A program made the position numbers and the translations under genes. Shown piece after piece: positions 17,122 to 29,158 of a stretch of DNA of 64,000 nucleotides. The stretch comes from Acidiphilium iwatense (GTDB taxonomy: Bacteria > Pseudomonadota > Alphaproteobacteria > Acetobacterales > Acetobacteraceae), in assembly GCF_021556475.1 (NCBI RefSeq), contig NZ_JAKGBZ010000012.1, positions 38,944 to 102,943 on the forward strand. The letters are read 5' to 3'. Under the pieces are notes generated by a model. That model had not been told where the DNA came from, made no database searches, and saw nothing but the letters and a program-made list of their open reading frames with translations. The first letter of the stretch is position 1. Every line of letters starts with the position of its first letter.

Positions 17122-18486
17122 TCACAGCGCGGCGGCGAGCCGGCGCAACACGGGCCGGAACCGCGCCACCGCCGCCTCGCGGGCGACGTGCCGCCCCTGC
17201 TCCACGACAACGCGCCCGGCGGCATAGACCCGATCGATGAGCTTCGAGCCGCCGACGAATACAAACTGATCGAGCCAGAATCCCGGCGGCAGAGCGGCAA
17301 GATCGGTACCGTCGCGATCGAGCACGACGATATCCGCCCGCGCTCCCGGCGCGATCGCGCCGACAGGCAGATTCAGCGCCTGCGCACCGCCGCGCAGCGC
17401 GCCCGCATATAGTGCCGTGCCCGCCGAACCGTTCGGGCTCAGCACCACCCGGCGCCGGTCGCGCAGGCGTTGCGACCCGTCGAGCTGACGAAGCTCCGCC
17501 GCCGCATCGATGCGGATCAATGAATCGCTGCCGATTCCGAACCGTCCGCCGGATTCGAGAAACCGCGCGCCGTCGAAAATACCGTCGCCCAGATCGGCTT
17601 CGGTGAGCGGACAGAGCCCGGCGACCGCGCCCGACCGCGCCATCGCTTCGGTTTCGGACGCCCCCATATGCGTCGCATGGATCAGGCACCACCGCGCATC
17701 GACCCCGGCATGGTCCAGCAGCCACTCGACCGGCCGCGCGCCGAGAGCGGCGACGCAGTCATCCACCTCCGCCACCTGTTCCGCCGCATGACAATGGATC
17801 GGCCCGGCGGGAAACAGCGCCGCGATCCGCGCGACATCCTCGGGGCGCGCGGCGCGCAGCGAATGTGGCGCCACACCAAGCGCCGCACCGGGCATTTCGG
17901 ACCTGAGCATCGACGCCGTTTCCTCATGCAACCGGCAGAACCCGTCGATATCGTTGATGAATCGCCGCTGCCCCGGCTCGGCGACACGCCCGATTCCGCC
18001 CGCGCTGTAGAGGCACGGCAGCAGGGTGAGCCCAATTCCGCTCGCCCGCGCTGCCGCGACGATCCGCCCGGCAAGTTCCACCCGGTTGGCATAGGGTGTG
18101 CCATCCTTGTCGTGGTGCAGATAATGGAACTCGGCAACCGCAGTGAATCCCGCTTCGAGCATCTCGACATAGGCCATGGCGGTAACCGCTTCGATCTCGT
18201 CGGGATCGAATTCGTTGGCGGTCCGGTACATCACATGCCGCCAGGACCAGAAATCCTCACCGGGGCGCTGGCCTCGCTCGGCCAGACCGGCCATCGCCCG
18301 CTGAAATCCGTGACTGTGCAGATTGGGCAATCCCGGCAGGGCAATTCCCGGCACGGCTTCGCTTCCTGCCGGAGAAACCCCGGTCTCGACCTCGGCAATC
18401 CGTCCCGCATCGTCGATCGCGACGGCGACATTCTCGCGCCAGTCTCCATCAAGCCACGCCCAGGCAAACCAGAGCCTCCGCACCAT
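17122..18486 (-). CDS. hutF: Formimidoylglutamate deiminase
   Basis: This 454-residue amidohydrolase converts N-formimidoyl-L-glutamate to N-formyl-L-glutamate and ammonia, the fourth step of the five-step histidine pathway. The zinc motif LHSHGFQRA (HxH, about 55-63) is present. HCHAAEQ, HATHMGA and GIGSDSLIRI supply the remaining ligands and the catalytic Asp. Together with hutG next door it defines the HutF/HutG route rather than the direct HutG formiminoglutamase route. The ATG at 18486 has GGAAAG upstream. It is divergent from hutI and shares the promoter with the HutC palindrome. Confidence 0.93.
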   Translation of the reverse strand: MVRRLWFAWAWLDGDWRENVAVAIDDAGRIAEVETGVSPAGSEAVPGIALPGLPNLHSHGFQRAMAGLAERGQRPGEDFWSWRHVMYRTANEFDPDEIEAVTAMAYVEMLEAGFTAVAEFHYLHHDKDGTPYANRVELAGRIVAAARASGIGLTLLPCLYSAGGIGRVAEPGQRRFINDIDGFCRLHEETASMLRSEMPGAALGVAPHSLRAARPEDVARIAALFPAGPIHCHAAEQVAEVDDCVAALGARPVEWLLDHAGVDARWCLIHATHMGASETEAMARSGAVAGLCPLTEADLGDGIFDGARFLESGGRFGIGSDSLIRIDAAAELRQLDGSQRLRDRRRVVLSPNGSAGTALYAGALRGGAQALNLPVGAIAPGARADIVVLDRDGTDLAALPPGFWLDQFVFVGGSKLIDRVYAAGRVVVEQGRHVAREAAVARFRPVLRRLAAAL

Positions 18487-18530
18487 GTCCGCTTTCCTTC
18501 CCGCACCCGGTTGATTATCCGTCGGGTTCA

Positions 18531-18544
18531 GTTGTATATACAAC
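18531..18544. promoter_or_regulatory. HutC operator
   Basis: GTTGTATATACAAC is a perfect 14-bp palindrome between divergent hutF and hutI. It carries the TGTATATACA core recognised by HutC repressors. HutC (GntR family, urocanate-responsive) is encoded at 23811-24563. The site lies 45 bp upstream of the hutF start and 28 bp upstream of the hutI start, so one site could repress both directions. Confidence 0.85.
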
Positions 18545-18571
18545 TCACGCGACGCTGTCAGGAGGAAAAAT

Positions 18572-19780
18572 TTGGAGTGCGATCGTTTGTGGACCAACGC
18601 CCGAATCGCCACCTGCGCGCCGGGCCGGGCCGGGCTCGGCATGATCGGCGACGGCGCAATCGCCACGGCGAACGGGCGCATCGTCTGGTGCGGCAGCCGC
18701 GCCGAGCAGCCGGCCGGACTTGTCGCCGGCGATACGATCGACTGCGCCGGACGCCTGATCACGCCGGGATTGATCGACTGCCACACCCATCTGATCTTCG
18801 CCGGCGATCGTTCCGGCGAATTCGCGCGCCGTCTGGCTGGCGAGACCTATGCGGAGATCGCGCGCGGCGGCGGCGGCATCGTGGCGAGCATGCGCGCCAC
18901 CCGTGCTGCGACCGAAGCCGAACTGAAAAACTCCGCCGCGAAACGCCTGTCCGCCTGGAAGGCCGAAGGCGTCACCACCATTGAAATCAAATCCGGCTAC
19001 GGGCTCGACGAGGCGACCGAACTCCGCATGCTCGCGGCCGCGCGCGCGCTGGAAGCCGAAGCGGCCATGCGCGTCCGCGCGACCTATCTCGGCGCCCACG
19101 CGATCCCGCCCGACCTCACCCGCGAAGCCTATCTCGGGTTGATCTGCGACCGCATGATCCCGCGTATCGCCGAGCAAAGCCTCGCCGATGCGGTCGACGG
19201 GTTTTGCGAATCCATTGCCTTCGCACCCGATGAGATCGCGCGCGTGTTCACTGCCGCCCAGGCCCATGGCCTGAAGGTGAAGCTGCACGCGGACCAGTTG
19301 AGCGATCTCGGCGGCGCCGCCCTCGCCGCGCGATTCGCCGCCCTGTCCGCCGATCATCTCGAATACGCCAGCGCCTCCGGCATCGCGACGATGGCAAGCG
19401 CCAACACCATCGCGGTCCTGCTGCCCGGCGCCTATTACGTTCTCCGCGAGACCAGAATGCCGCCAGTCGATGCGATGCGCAGCACAGGCTGCGCGATCGC
19501 CATCGGCAGCGATTGCAATCCCGGCACCTCGCCGATCCTCTCGCTGCGTCTGTCCGCCCATATGGCCTGCGTGTTTTTCGGTCTTACGCTCGAGGAAGCC
19601 TGGCTTGGCATCACGCGCAACGCCGCCATGGCCCTTGGCGTCTCCGCCGAAACCGGCACGATCGAAGCAGGCAAATCCTGCGACCTCGCAATCTGGGACG
19701 AAGACGATCCAGCCTCGGTCCTAGGGTGGATCGGCCCCGCTCCCCTGCATCGGCGCATCTTGAAAGGTTTCGACGCATGA
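18572..19780 (+). CDS. hutI: Imidazolonepropionase
   Basis: This 402-residue amidohydrolase opens the imidazolone ring of 4-imidazolone-5-propionate to give N-formimidoyl-L-glutamate. The metal site [10 protein letters not shown] (about 69-78) is present, followed by the substrate-binding [17 protein letters not shown]. Further ligands are in [17 protein letters not shown] and GSDCNPG. The start is a TTG at 18572 with a full AGGAGG seven bases upstream. It heads the plus-strand hut operon; its stop overlaps the hutH start (ATGA). Confidence 0.94.
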   Translation: MECDRLWTNARIATCAPGRAGLGMIGDGAIATANGRIVWCGSRAEQPAGLVAGDTIDCAGRLITPGLIDCHTHLIFAGDRSGEFARRLAGETYAEIARGGGGIVASMRATRAATEAELKNSAAKRLSAWKAEGVTTIEIKSGYGLDEATELRMLAAARALEAEAAMRVRATYLGAHAIPPDLTREAYLGLICDRMIPRIAEQSLADAVDGFCESIAFAPDEIARVFTAAQAHGLKVKLHADQLSDLGGAALAARFAALSADHLEYASASGIATMASANTIAVLLPGAYYVLRETRMPPVDAMRSTGCAIAIGSDCNPGTSPILSLRLSAHMACVFFGLTLEEAWLGITRNAAMALGVSAETGTIEAGKSCDLAIWDEDDPASVLGWIGPAPLHRRILKGFDA

Positions 19781-21315
19781 TCGTTCTAACGCCAGGCCAA
19801 ATGCGCTATGCGGATTGGCGCGCCATCCTTGAAGGCGAAGCCGTCTCGCTCGATCCGTCCTGCCGCGCTTCCGTCGAAGCCGGCGCGGCGGCGGTGGCAC
19901 GCATCGTCGCGCGCGACGATGCGGTCTACGGCATCAATACCGGCTTCGGACGGCTCGCCTCCACCCGGATCGACCGCGCCGATCTTGCCCAATTGCAGCG
20001 CAATCTCGTGCTGTCGCACGCATGCGGCGTCGGCAATCCCCTCCCTGCGCCGGTCGTTCGCCTGATCATCGCGCTGAAGGCGACGAGTCTTGCACATGGC
20101 GCCTCCGGCGTGCGCTCCGAAACGCTCGATGCGCTGATGGCGCTGCTCGATCACGACATAATGCCGGTCATCCCCGCGCAAGGCTCGGTCGGCGCGTCCG
20201 GTGATCTCGCACCGCTCGCCCATCTGACATGCGGTCTGTTAGGGATCGGCGATGTGGTCGCGCGCGGCGTGCGCAAACCCGCCGCTCAGGCGCTGAACGA
20301 AGCCGGCCTCGCGCCCATCGTTCTCGGTCCGAAGGAAGGATTGGCCCTCCTCAACGGCACCCAGGTTTCGACTGGCATCGCACTCGCCGGGTTGTTTCGC
20401 GCAAAGCATCTCTGCGACAGCGCATTGATCACCGGCGCGCTCAGCACCGATGCCGCGCGCGGCTCGGATGCGCCGTTCGATGCACGCATCCACACCCTGC
20501 GCGGCCATGCCGGACAGATCGCGGTGGCTCGCCTTCTGCGCGACTACATGACCGGAAGTAACATTCGCGACTCTCATCGCATCGGCGATCCGCGCGTGCA
20601 GGACCCGTATTGCCTGCGCTGCCAGCCGCAGGTGATGGGCGCGGTATTCGACCTGCTCGCCAATGTCGCGCGCACGCTGACGATCGAGGCGAATGGCGTA
20701 TCCGACAACCCACTGATTTTCGCAGACCAGAACGAGGTGATTTCCGGCGGCAATTTTCACGCCGAACCGATCGCCTTCGCCGCCGATATCCTGGCTCTCG
20801 CCATCGCCGAAGCCGGCTCGATCGCCGAGCGCCGCATCGCACTCCTGGTCGATCCCGCCCATTCCGGCCTGCCGGCGTTTCTGACGCCAAATCCGGGGCT
20901 GAATTCCGGCTACATGATCGCCCATGTCACCGCCGCCGCGCTCACCGCGGAAAATCGCATGTTGGCACATCCCGCCAGCGTCGATTCCATTCCGACCTCC
21001 GCCAACCAGGAAGATCACGTCTCGATGGCGACGCACGGCGCGCTGCGCACGCTGCGCATGGCGGACAATCTCGCCGCGATTCTCGGCATCGAATATCTGC
21101 TTGCCAGCCAGGGTCTCGATTGCCTGGCACCGTTGCAAACCAGCCAAACCCTCGCGCGCGCTCACGCCTTGCTGCGCGCCGATGTGCCGAAACTGGAGGA
21201 CGACCGGCTCGCAGCCCCCGATATCGCTGCCGCCCAGGCACTGATCGAGAGAGGTGCGCTGGTCCGGGCGGTCGCCGGCGATTCCGTTATCGATCTGGAG
21301 CGCGATTTCCGATGA
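19777..21315 (+). CDS. hutH: Histidine ammonia-lyase
   Basis: This 512-residue enzyme deaminates L-histidine to trans-urocanate, the first step of the pathway. The MIO cofactor forms from the Ala-Ser-Gly in [15 protein letters not shown] (about 140-154). The active-site segment [12 protein letters not shown] (about 50) is intact, as are the C-terminal family motifs ([20 protein letters not shown]). It overlaps hutI by 4 bp and hutG by 4 bp, so translation is probably coupled. Confidence 0.95.
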   Translation: MIVLTPGQMRYADWRAILEGEAVSLDPSCRASVEAGAAAVARIVARDDAVYGINTGFGRLASTRIDRADLAQLQRNLVLSHACGVGNPLPAPVVRLIIALKATSLAHGASGVRSETLDALMALLDHDIMPVIPAQGSVGASGDLAPLAHLTCGLLGIGDVVARGVRKPAAQALNEAGLAPIVLGPKEGLALLNGTQVSTGIALAGLFRAKHLCDSALITGALSTDAARGSDAPFDARIHTLRGHAGQIAVARLLRDYMTGSNIRDSHRIGDPRVQDPYCLRCQPQVMGAVFDLLANVARTLTIEANGVSDNPLIFADQNEVISGGNFHAEPIAFAADILALAIAEAGSIAERRIALLVDPAHSGLPAFLTPNPGLNSGYMIAHVTAAALTAENRMLAHPASVDSIPTSANQEDHVSMATHGALRTLRMADNLAAILGIEYLLASQGLDCLAPLQTSQTLARAHALLRADVPKLEDDRLAAPDIAAAQALIERGALVRAVAGDSVIDLERDFR

Positions 21316-22157
21316 CCGGCACCGATTTCATCACGGTCCGCCCAGGAAACTCCCGGCTGATCCTGAGTCTGCCGCATACCGGCACCGATATCCCGGACGA
21401 TCTCGCGCCGCGTTTCGTCTCGCGCTGGCAAACGCTCGCCGACGCCGATTGGTGGCTCGAAAAACTCTACGATTTTGCTGAAGACCGCGACGTCACCATC
21501 ATCCGCACCACGATGTCGCGCAGCGTGATCGACGTCAATCGCGTTCCCAGCGGCGTCTCGCTCTATCCCGGTATGGCGACCACCTCGCTCTGCCCGCTCA
21601 CCGATTTCGATGGAGCGCCGCTCTACAATGAGGGCCAGGAACCGGACGACGCGGAAATCGCCCGCCGCCGCGTGCGCTATTTCGAACCGTATCACGCGAT
21701 ACTGGCGCGCGAGATCGCCCGCCTTCGCGATTCCCACGACCAGATCGTGCTGTTCGACGCCCATTCGATCCGCTCGCGGATTCCGCGCCTGTTCGACGGC
21801 CTGCTCCCGGTCTGCAATATCGGCACGAATGGCGGCGTCACTGCTTCGCCCGCGCTGGTCGCCGAAATCGTCGCTCTCTGCGCCGCCAGTCCGTTCGATC
21901 ACATCGTGAACGGGCGTTTCAAGGGCGGCTACATCACCAGGCACTATGCCGCGCCGGAAGCCGGCGTTCACACCGTGCAGCTCGAACTCGCCTGCCGCGC
22001 CTATATCGACGAACCCGAAGACGCCATCACCGAATCCAACTGGCCGCCGCCCTATTCTTCAGACCGCGCCAGTACAATTCGCGACCTGCTCATCCCCATC
22101 ATCGGCGCCTGTCTCGATTTCCCGATCGTCCGCCGACCCGGAGACACATCATGCTGA
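21312..22157 (+). CDS. hutG: N-formylglutamate amidohydrolase
   Basis: This 281-residue zinc hydrolase of the N-formylglutamate deformylase family removes formate from N-formyl-L-glutamate, completing histidine degradation to glutamate. The segments [10 protein letters not shown] (about 17-26), [22 protein letters not shown] and [12 protein letters not shown] are characteristic. It lies between hutH and hutU with overlaps of 4 and 7 bp. Some labels call this family HutG without distinguishing it from arginase-like formiminoglutamase; this one is the deformylase type. Confidence 0.93.
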   Translation: MTGTDFITVRPGNSRLILSLPHTGTDIPDDLAPRFVSRWQTLADADWWLEKLYDFAEDRDVTIIRTTMSRSVIDVNRVPSGVSLYPGMATTSLCPLTDFDGAPLYNEGQEPDDAEIARRRVRYFEPYHAILAREIARLRDSHDQIVLFDAHSIRSRIPRLFDGLLPVCNIGTNGGVTASPALVAEIVALCAASPFDHIVNGRFKGGYITRHYAAPEAGVHTVQLELACRAYIDEPEDAITESNWPPPYSSDRASTIRDLLIPIIGACLDFPIVRRPGDTSC

Positions 22158-23821
22158 CCCGAATCGACAATGCCCGCACCATCCGCGCGCCGCACGGCAA
22201 CATTCTGAGCGCCAAATCCTGGCTCACCGAAGCGCCGCTGCGCATGTTGATGAATAATCTCGACCCCGATGTCGCCGAACGTCCCGAGGAACTCATCGTC
22301 TATGGCGGAATCGGCCGTGCGGCACGCGACTGGGAGAGCTACGACCGTATCACCGCCGCGCTCAAATCGCTCGAAGCCGACCAGACGCTGCTCGTCCAGT
22401 CAGGCAAACCGGTCGGCATCTTCCGCACTCATGCGGATGCGCCGCGCGTGCTGATCGCCAATTCGAATCTGGTGCCGCACTGGGCGACTTGGGACCATTT
22501 CAACGAACTAGATCGCAAAGGCCTGATGATGTACGGCCAGATGACGGCCGGGTCCTGGATCTATATCGGCTCGCAGGGCATCGTTCAGGGCACCTACGAA
22601 ACCTTCGTCGAAGCCGGCCGCCAGCATTATGACGGCGATCTTTCGGGCCGCTGGATACTAACCGGCGGCCTGGGCGGCATGGGCGGCGCTCAGCCACTCG
22701 CCGCGACCATGGCCGGCGCCTCGATGCTCGCCGTCGAATGCTCGCCCTCGCGCATCGAAATGCGCCTGCGCACCCGCTATCTCGACGTTCAGGCCAGCAC
22801 GCTCGATGAAGCGCTATCGATCATAAGCCACGCCACGAAGAGCAAAAAGCCGGTCTCGGTCGGCCTGCTCGGCAATGCCGCCGAAATTTTTCCTGACCTT
22901 CTCGCGCGCGGCGTGCGGCCCGACATGGTCACCGATCAGACCTCGGCGCATGATCCGGTCAATGGCTATCTTCCCGCCGGCTGGACCGTCGCCGAATGGG
23001 AAGACCGCCGCGTCCGCGATCCACGCGGCACCGCCGAAGCCGCCAAACAATCCATGGCCGCGCAGGTCCGCGCCATGCTCGGCTTCTGGCGGAACAAAAT
23101 CCCGGTGCTCGACTACGGCAACAATATCCGCGCCATGGCGCAGGATGTCGGCGTCGCCGACGCGTTCGATTTTCCGGGTTTCGTGCCCGCCTATATCCGC
23201 CCGCTCTTCTGCCGGGGCATCGGGCCATTCCGCTGGGCGGCCCTGTCCGGCAATCCCGAGGATATCTACCGCACCGACGCCAAGGTGAAGGAACTCATCC
23301 CGGACAATCCCCATCTGCACCACTGGCTCGATCTCGCACGCGAACGCATCGCCTTCCAGGGGCTGCCCGCGCGAATCTGCTGGGTCGGCCTGGGCGATCG
23401 CCATCGCCTCGGGCTCGCCTTCAACGAAATGGTGGCGAGCGGCGAATTGTCGGCGCCAATCGTAATCGGCCGCGATCATCTCGATTCCGGTTCGGTTGCG
23501 AGTCCCAATCGCGAAACCGAGGCGATGCGTGACGGATCGGATGCAGTCTCGGACTGGCCGTTGCTCAACGCGCTGCTCAACTGCGCCTCGGGCGCGACCT
23601 GGGTGTCGCTTCATCATGGCGGCGGTGTCGGCATGGGATATTCGCAGCACGCCGGCATGGTCATCGTCGCCGACGGCACCGAAGCGGCGGCGCAGCGCCT
23701 CGCCCGCGTGCTCTGGAACGATCCCGCCACCGGGGTCATGCGCCACGCCGATGCCGGTTACGATACCGCGATCGACTGCGCCCGCACCCACGCACTCGAC
23801 CTGCCCTTCCTCACGCGGTGA
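22151..23821 (+). CDS. hutU: Urocanate hydratase
   Basis: This 556-residue NAD+-dependent enzyme hydrates urocanate to 4-imidazolone-5-propionate. The family landmarks are present: [11 protein letters not shown] (about 51-61), the NAD-binding [19 protein letters not shown] (about 175-193), DYGNNIR (about 320) and [15 protein letters not shown] with the active-site cysteine. It is the last gene of the plus-strand hut operon. Its 3' end overlaps the convergent hutC gene by 11 bp. Confidence 0.95.
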   Translation: MLTRIDNARTIRAPHGNILSAKSWLTEAPLRMLMNNLDPDVAERPEELIVYGGIGRAARDWESYDRITAALKSLEADQTLLVQSGKPVGIFRTHADAPRVLIANSNLVPHWATWDHFNELDRKGLMMYGQMTAGSWIYIGSQGIVQGTYETFVEAGRQHYDGDLSGRWILTGGLGGMGGAQPLAATMAGASMLAVECSPSRIEMRLRTRYLDVQASTLDEALSIISHATKSKKPVSVGLLGNAAEIFPDLLARGVRPDMVTDQTSAHDPVNGYLPAGWTVAEWEDRRVRDPRGTAEAAKQSMAAQVRAMLGFWRNKIPVLDYGNNIRAMAQDVGVADAFDFPGFVPAYIRPLFCRGIGPFRWAALSGNPEDIYRTDAKVKELIPDNPHLHHWLDLARERIAFQGLPARICWVGLGDRHRLGLAFNEMVASGELSAPIVIGRDHLDSGSVASPNRETEAMRDGSDAVSDWPLLNALLNCASGATWVSLHHGGGVGMGYSQHAGMVIVADGTEAAAQRLARVLWNDPATGVMRHADAGYDTAIDCARTHALDLPFLTR

Positions 23822-24563
23822 TCACCGTCGAAGCCCGGCTGCCCAGGCTGTAGCGCGAGCCTGGGTAGATGAACTCGCTTTGCGTCGCGGAAATGCCGTT
23901 GCTCCAGGTGCGGCGCAGCAGCACCAGGCAAGCGGCATCGTCCGCCGGCCCGAACTCGAGCAGTGCGCGCACCGCCGGCGCCGGCGTCGCCGCATAGGCG
24001 GTGTGCTCGATCTCGGTCGCCGGGCCGAGGCGCAGCAGATAACGCGCCGTGGTTTCCCGCGAAAAATCGGCATTGAGATAATCGGGCGCGAATTTCGGCG
24101 AAACGAAACGGTCCTCGAGCTGCACCGGCACATCGTCCTCGAAATGCAGCACTGTGGAATGAAAGATTTTCGCACCCGGCCGCAGCTCGAACCCGATCGC
24201 CTGGGTCGGCGTCGCCCGCACCGCTTCCAGCGCGATCAGTCGCATCCGATGAGTGTGCCCGCGCGCCGTGATATCCTCGGCGATGTCGTGGATTCGCAAA
24301 AATTCCTGGCGCGGCCTGCGCTCGGCGGCGAAGGTCCCGACCCCCTGAATCCGCGAAACCACGCCTTCCGTCGACAATTCCCGCAAAGCGCGATGCACCG
24401 TCATGCGCGAAACGCCGAAATGCGCGGTCAGTTCGTGCTCCGATGGCAGGCGCGCGCCCGCGCCCCAATCGCCGGCTGCGACGCGCGCGGCGATATTGCG
24501 TTTGACCTGCTCGTAGAGCGGACGGGGCTTTCCGAATGCCGGATCGGTTACATTATCGGTCAT
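23811..24563 (-). CDS. hutC: Histidine utilization repressor HutC (GntR family)
   Basis: This 250-residue regulator has an N-terminal GntR winged helix (about 10-75: [19 protein letters not shown]...[25 protein letters not shown]) and a C-terminal UTRA ligand domain (about 90-240). HutC proteins repress hut genes until urocanate binds. The palindrome at 18531-18544 is the likely target. It is transcribed towards hutU from its own promoter. The start is uncertain: ATG 24563 is used, but ATG 24578 is also open and neither has a strong ribosome-binding site. Confidence 0.9.
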   Translation of the reverse strand: MTDNVTDPAFGKPRPLYEQVKRNIAARVAAGDWGAGARLPSEHELTAHFGVSRMTVHRALRELSTEGVVSRIQGVGTFAAERRPRQEFLRIHDIAEDITARGHTHRMRLIALEAVRATPTQAIGFELRPGAKIFHSTVLHFEDDVPVQLEDRFVSPKFAPDYLNADFSRETTARYLLRLGPATEIEHTAYAATPAPAVRALLEFGPADDAACLVLLRRTWSNGISATQSEFIYPGSRYSLGSRASTVITA

Positions 24564-24611
24564 CTGACCGGCGATCATATCGGCGACAATCGCCGCCGTC
24601 CAATATTCCGA

Positions 24612-25468
24612 TCAGAAAACCTCGGAAAATCGATCCGGTATCCGCCATAATCTCGGCCCCTGAATCGACAGATCGATGCGATAGGTTTCGCTCTCGCGGC
24701 CGATGCGGCTCGCGATAACCGCATCCAGGCAGGCGCGCATCTCTTGTGTCGCTTCGTCCGCGGGGATGTCGCTCAGCCGCCCGGCGGCGCCGAAGCCCTC
24801 GAACATGCGCAGCCAGTCTTCATCGCTCAATCGCTGATGGCCTGCCTGATCCGGGTGCGACCAGGGCTGGCTGCGCGAACGGTGCAGCCGGCGTATCCCG
24901 GCATCGCGATCGAAATAGCGCAGATGAAACATGTAAAGACCGTCGAACACGGTATCGGATGGCATGCAATGAAATCCCGGAGACCAGTCCAGCGGTCCCC
25001 GCGTCAGTGCCGGCTTGCACATCGGGCTGTGAAACCAGGCATAGCGGCGCTGGTTCAGCACTTTCCGCTCCGCCGAGAAAACCGGCTCGCGATCGTAAAC
25101 ATGCTGCAATTCGAGGCCGATCAACGAGACGACATCGCGTTCGCAACGATCCGCATAATCGGTCAGGCTCGCATAACGCGCCGGATCGGCGACCGCGAAC
25201 TCGTCCATATCGACATGCAGAACGTAGCGATAACGCTTCAGAAGTTCACCCGCAAAAAGCCGGATGAGTGCCAGATGGCGATAGTCGTCCTGCGCCGAGC
25301 GCAGCAGCCGGACGACCTGCGCGCCGCCAACCGCCGCCCCCGAACCATCATCGGTGCCGTGATCGAGCAGATAGCAATTCTCGAGACCAGCCTGGCGTCG
25401 ATAATGCCCGAGCCAGAGCGGCAGATGCACCGGCTCGTTGTAGAACTTGCAGATAACCGCGAGCGGTT

Positions 25469-25472
<4 letters not shown>
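24612..25472 (-). CDS. Glycosyltransferase family 2-like protein
   Basis: This 286-residue protein opens with LAVICKFYNEPVHLPLWLGHYRRQAGLENCYLLDHGTDDGS, typical of the family 2/92-like transferases. A metal-binding DxD-like HVDMDEFAV lies at about 116-124. The GTG at 25472 overlaps the aspA stop (GTGA), so it is probably translated from the aspA operon message. Acceptor and donor are unknown; cell-surface sugar transfer is the general expectation. There is no signal peptide or membrane helix. Confidence 0.75.
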
Positions 25473-26872
<1,400 letters not shown>

Positions 26873-26900
26873 GCTTTCCCCCGTTTGGAATTTAATTTCT

Positions 26901-27698
26901 CTACCCTGTTTCAATGCCGGAGTCGCGGGCCCGAAGGCCGTGCCCATGCGCCAATTCGGTGACGATGCCATGCAATGTGCGCAACTCCTGCTCGGTCACT
27001 TCGCCGCGCTGGAAGAAATGACGGATGTTGCGCACCATCCCAGGCCGTTTCGGCGCGTTGCGCAGGAAGCCGGACGCATCGCATTCGGCGATCAGATGGG
27101 CGAGAAAATTCTCGAGTTCGCTCTTGGTGGCCACGCGGGTCTTGTGGGTCTGCAATACGCGCGAGGGCACCGCCTCGCCGGCCATCCACCACTCATAGGC
27201 CATCACCATCACCGCCTGCGCGAGGTTGAGCGACATGAAGCCCGGATTGAGCGGATAGCGGATCAGGCTGTCGGCATGAGCAATGTCGTCATTGTCGAGC
27301 CCCGCGCGTTCCGGGCCGAACAGCAGCCCCATGCGCAACCCGCGTGCTCCGATCGCGCGCAATTCCGCCGCCGCACCTCGCGCGGTAAGCAGAGGCTTGA
27401 CGATATGGCGCGGCCGCGGACAGGTCGCGAACACGCGATGCAGGTCGGCCACCGCATCGGCGACTGTTTCGTGCAGGCTTGCCGCTTCGAGAATCCGAAC
27501 CGCCCCCGAAGCGGTGCGAAACGCCCGATCCTGCGGCCAGCCATCGCGCGGACTAACAAGCCGCAGGTGAAACAAGCCGCCATTGCCCATGGCGCGCGCG
27601 ACCGAGCCGATATTCTCCGCAAGCTGCGGCCGCACCAGGATAACCACCGGCGACGGATCGATCGGGTAAAGATCGGCGCCTTCGTCGCGTCCGGTCAT
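26901..27698 (-). CDS. trmJ: tRNA/rRNA methyltransferase, TrmJ-like SPOUT family
   Basis: This 265-residue SPOUT methyltransferase matches TrmJ, which 2'-O-methylates nucleotide 32 of certain tRNAs. VVILVRPQLAENIGSVARAMGN at the N-terminus and the knot motifs GLLFGPERAGLDNDDIAHAD and LNPGFMSLNLAQAVMVMAYEW are characteristic. The C-terminal 80 residues form the usual helical extension. Its ATG overlaps the cysS stop (ATGA). TrmJ versus a related rRNA enzyme cannot be settled here, but the long C-terminal extension favours TrmJ. Confidence 0.87.
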   Translation of the reverse strand: MTGRDEGADLYPIDPSPVVILVRPQLAENIGSVARAMGNGGLFHLRLVSPRDGWPQDRAFRTASGAVRILEAASLHETVADAVADLHRVFATCPRPRHIVKPLLTARGAAAELRAIGARGLRMGLLFGPERAGLDNDDIAHADSLIRYPLNPGFMSLNLAQAVMVMAYEWWMAGEAVPSRVLQTHKTRVATKSELENFLAHLIAECDASGFLRNAPKRPGMVRNIRHFFQRGEVTEQELRTLHGIVTELAHGHGLRARDSGIETG

Positions 27699-29044
27699 GC
27701 GCGCCGCCAGCTTGTGCCCGCCGGGCTATCCTCCAGAATGATGCCGCTATCGGCGAGTTCCGCGCGGATCGCATCGGCGCGGGTGAAATCCCTGGCGCGG
27801 CGCGCGGCAATCCTTTCGGCGATCGCCGCTTCGATGCGCGCGGTATCCGCATCGTCGCCCCGAAACCAGTCTGCGGGCCGATGATTGAAAACACCCAGAA
27901 TCGCGCCCGCCGCCTTCAGCGACGATGCCGCATTCCGGTCGCCCGCCAGCGCCGCATCGGCCAGTGTGTGCAGCGCCGCAATCGCCCCCGGCGTGTTCAG
28001 ATCGTCGGCGAGCGGCAACAACACGGAGTCGGGAACCGTATTCGCCACCGCCCAATCGCAATGTGCCGCCAGCGCCCGATAGAACCGATCCAGTTCCCGT
28101 TTGGCTTCCAACAGTGCCGCATCGGTAAAATCCAGCGTGCTGCGATAATGCGTCTTCAACAGCAGAAACCGGATCACCTCGCCCGGCGCCCGTTCCAGGG
28201 CCTGTCCGACGGTGATGAAATTGCCGAGCGATTTCGACATTTTCTCGCCGTTCACCAGAAGCATTCGGTTGTGCAGCCAGTAGCGCGCGAAGCCCGAACC
28301 GGGAAACGCGCAGGTCGATTGCGCGATCTCGTTCTCGTGATGCGGAAAGATCAGATCGTCTCCGCCGCCATGGATGTCGAAGCTCTCGCCGAGATGCTTC
28401 CAGCTCATCGCGGAGCATTCGATGTGCCAACCCGGCCTGCCGCGTCCCCATGGGCTGTCCCATCCCGGCAGCTCCCCGGTCGATGGCTTCCACAGCACGA
28501 AATCGCCCGGATCGCGTTTGTAGGGCGCCACATCCACCCGCGCTCCGGCGAGCAATTCGTCCGGGCTGCGGCCGGAAAACGCGCCATACTCCGCGTCGGA
28601 TTTCACCGCGAACAGCACATGGCCCTCCGCTTCATAAGCGTGGCCCCGCTCGATCAGCCGTTCGATGATCGCGACGATCTCGACGATATGGCCGGTCGCC
28701 CGCGGCTCGATATCCGGCGGCAGCGCGAACAGTGCCGCCATGTCCCGATGATACCATTCGGTCGTGCGTGCGGTGATCGAAGCGATCGCCTCGCCGGTCT
28801 CGCGCGACTTCGCGTTGATCTTGTCGTCGATGTCGGTGATGTTGCGCACGTAAGTCACGCGCGGAAACACCTGCCGCAGCAGCCGCACCAGCACGTCGAA
28901 CACCACAACCGGCCGCGCATTGCCGATATGCACATGGTCATAGACGGTCGGGCCGCACACATAGAGCTTCACATGGCCGGGATCGATCGGCACGAACGCC
29001 TCGCGCCGCCTTGATTTGGTGTTGTGCAGCCTGATCTCGATCAT
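27695..29044 (-). CDS. cysS: Cysteinyl-tRNA synthetase
   Basis: This 449-residue class I synthetase charges tRNA-Cys. [23 protein letters not shown] holds the HIGN nucleotide motif and the zinc-binding cysteine; [11 protein letters not shown] and HHENEIAQS supply further zinc ligands. [10 protein letters not shown] is the KMSKS loop (about 263-272). The C-terminal anticodon-binding domain (about 330-449) is present. It heads the minus-strand operon. A plausible promoter for the divergent NRAMP gene lies in the 114 bp upstream. Confidence 0.95.
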   Translation of the reverse strand: MIEIRLHNTKSRRREAFVPIDPGHVKLYVCGPTVYDHVHIGNARPVVVFDVLVRLLRQVFPRVTYVRNITDIDDKINAKSRETGEAIASITARTTEWYHRDMAALFALPPDIEPRATGHIVEIVAIIERLIERGHAYEAEGHVLFAVKSDAEYGAFSGRSPDELLAGARVDVAPYKRDPGDFVLWKPSTGELPGWDSPWGRGRPGWHIECSAMSWKHLGESFDIHGGGDDLIFPHHENEIAQSTCAFPGSGFARYWLHNRMLLVNGEKMSKSLGNFITVGQALERAPGEVIRFLLLKTHYRSTLDFTDAALLEAKRELDRFYRALAAHCDWAVANTVPDSVLLPLADDLNTPGAIAALHTLADAALAGDRNAASSLKAAGAILGVFNHRPADWFRGDDADTARIEAAIAERIAARRARDFTRADAIRAELADSGIILEDSPAGTSWRRA

Positions 29045-29089
29045 GGCGGCGATTTCCTCCGCGGATCATCGGAAGTCAACCGGCCTCCG

Positions 29090-29118
29090 TTGACAGGACT
29101 AAACCGGTCCTGTATCCA
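29090..29118 (+). promoter_or_regulatory. Candidate sigma-70-type promoter of the NRAMP gene
   Basis: TTGACA (29090-29095), a 17-bp spacer and TATCCA (29113-29118) precede the transporter gene. AGGAC (29095-29099) and GTCCT (29107-29111) form a small inverted repeat within it. Assignment rests on motif match and position only. Confidence 0.45.
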
Positions 29119-29132
29119 TTTCGACAGAAATT

Positions 29133-29151
29133 GCGAATAGTTCTCATTATC
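29133..29151 (+). promoter_or_regulatory. Fur-like box before the NRAMP-type transporter
   Basis: GCGAATAGTTCTCATTATC resembles the 19-bp proteobacterial iron box, with the right half ATTCTCATTATC-like and the left half GCGAATA. It lies just downstream of the predicted promoter and 8 bp before the start codon. Iron- or manganese-responsive repression by a Fur-family protein is likely but inferred. Confidence 0.5.
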
Positions 29152-29158
29152 ATCTCTG

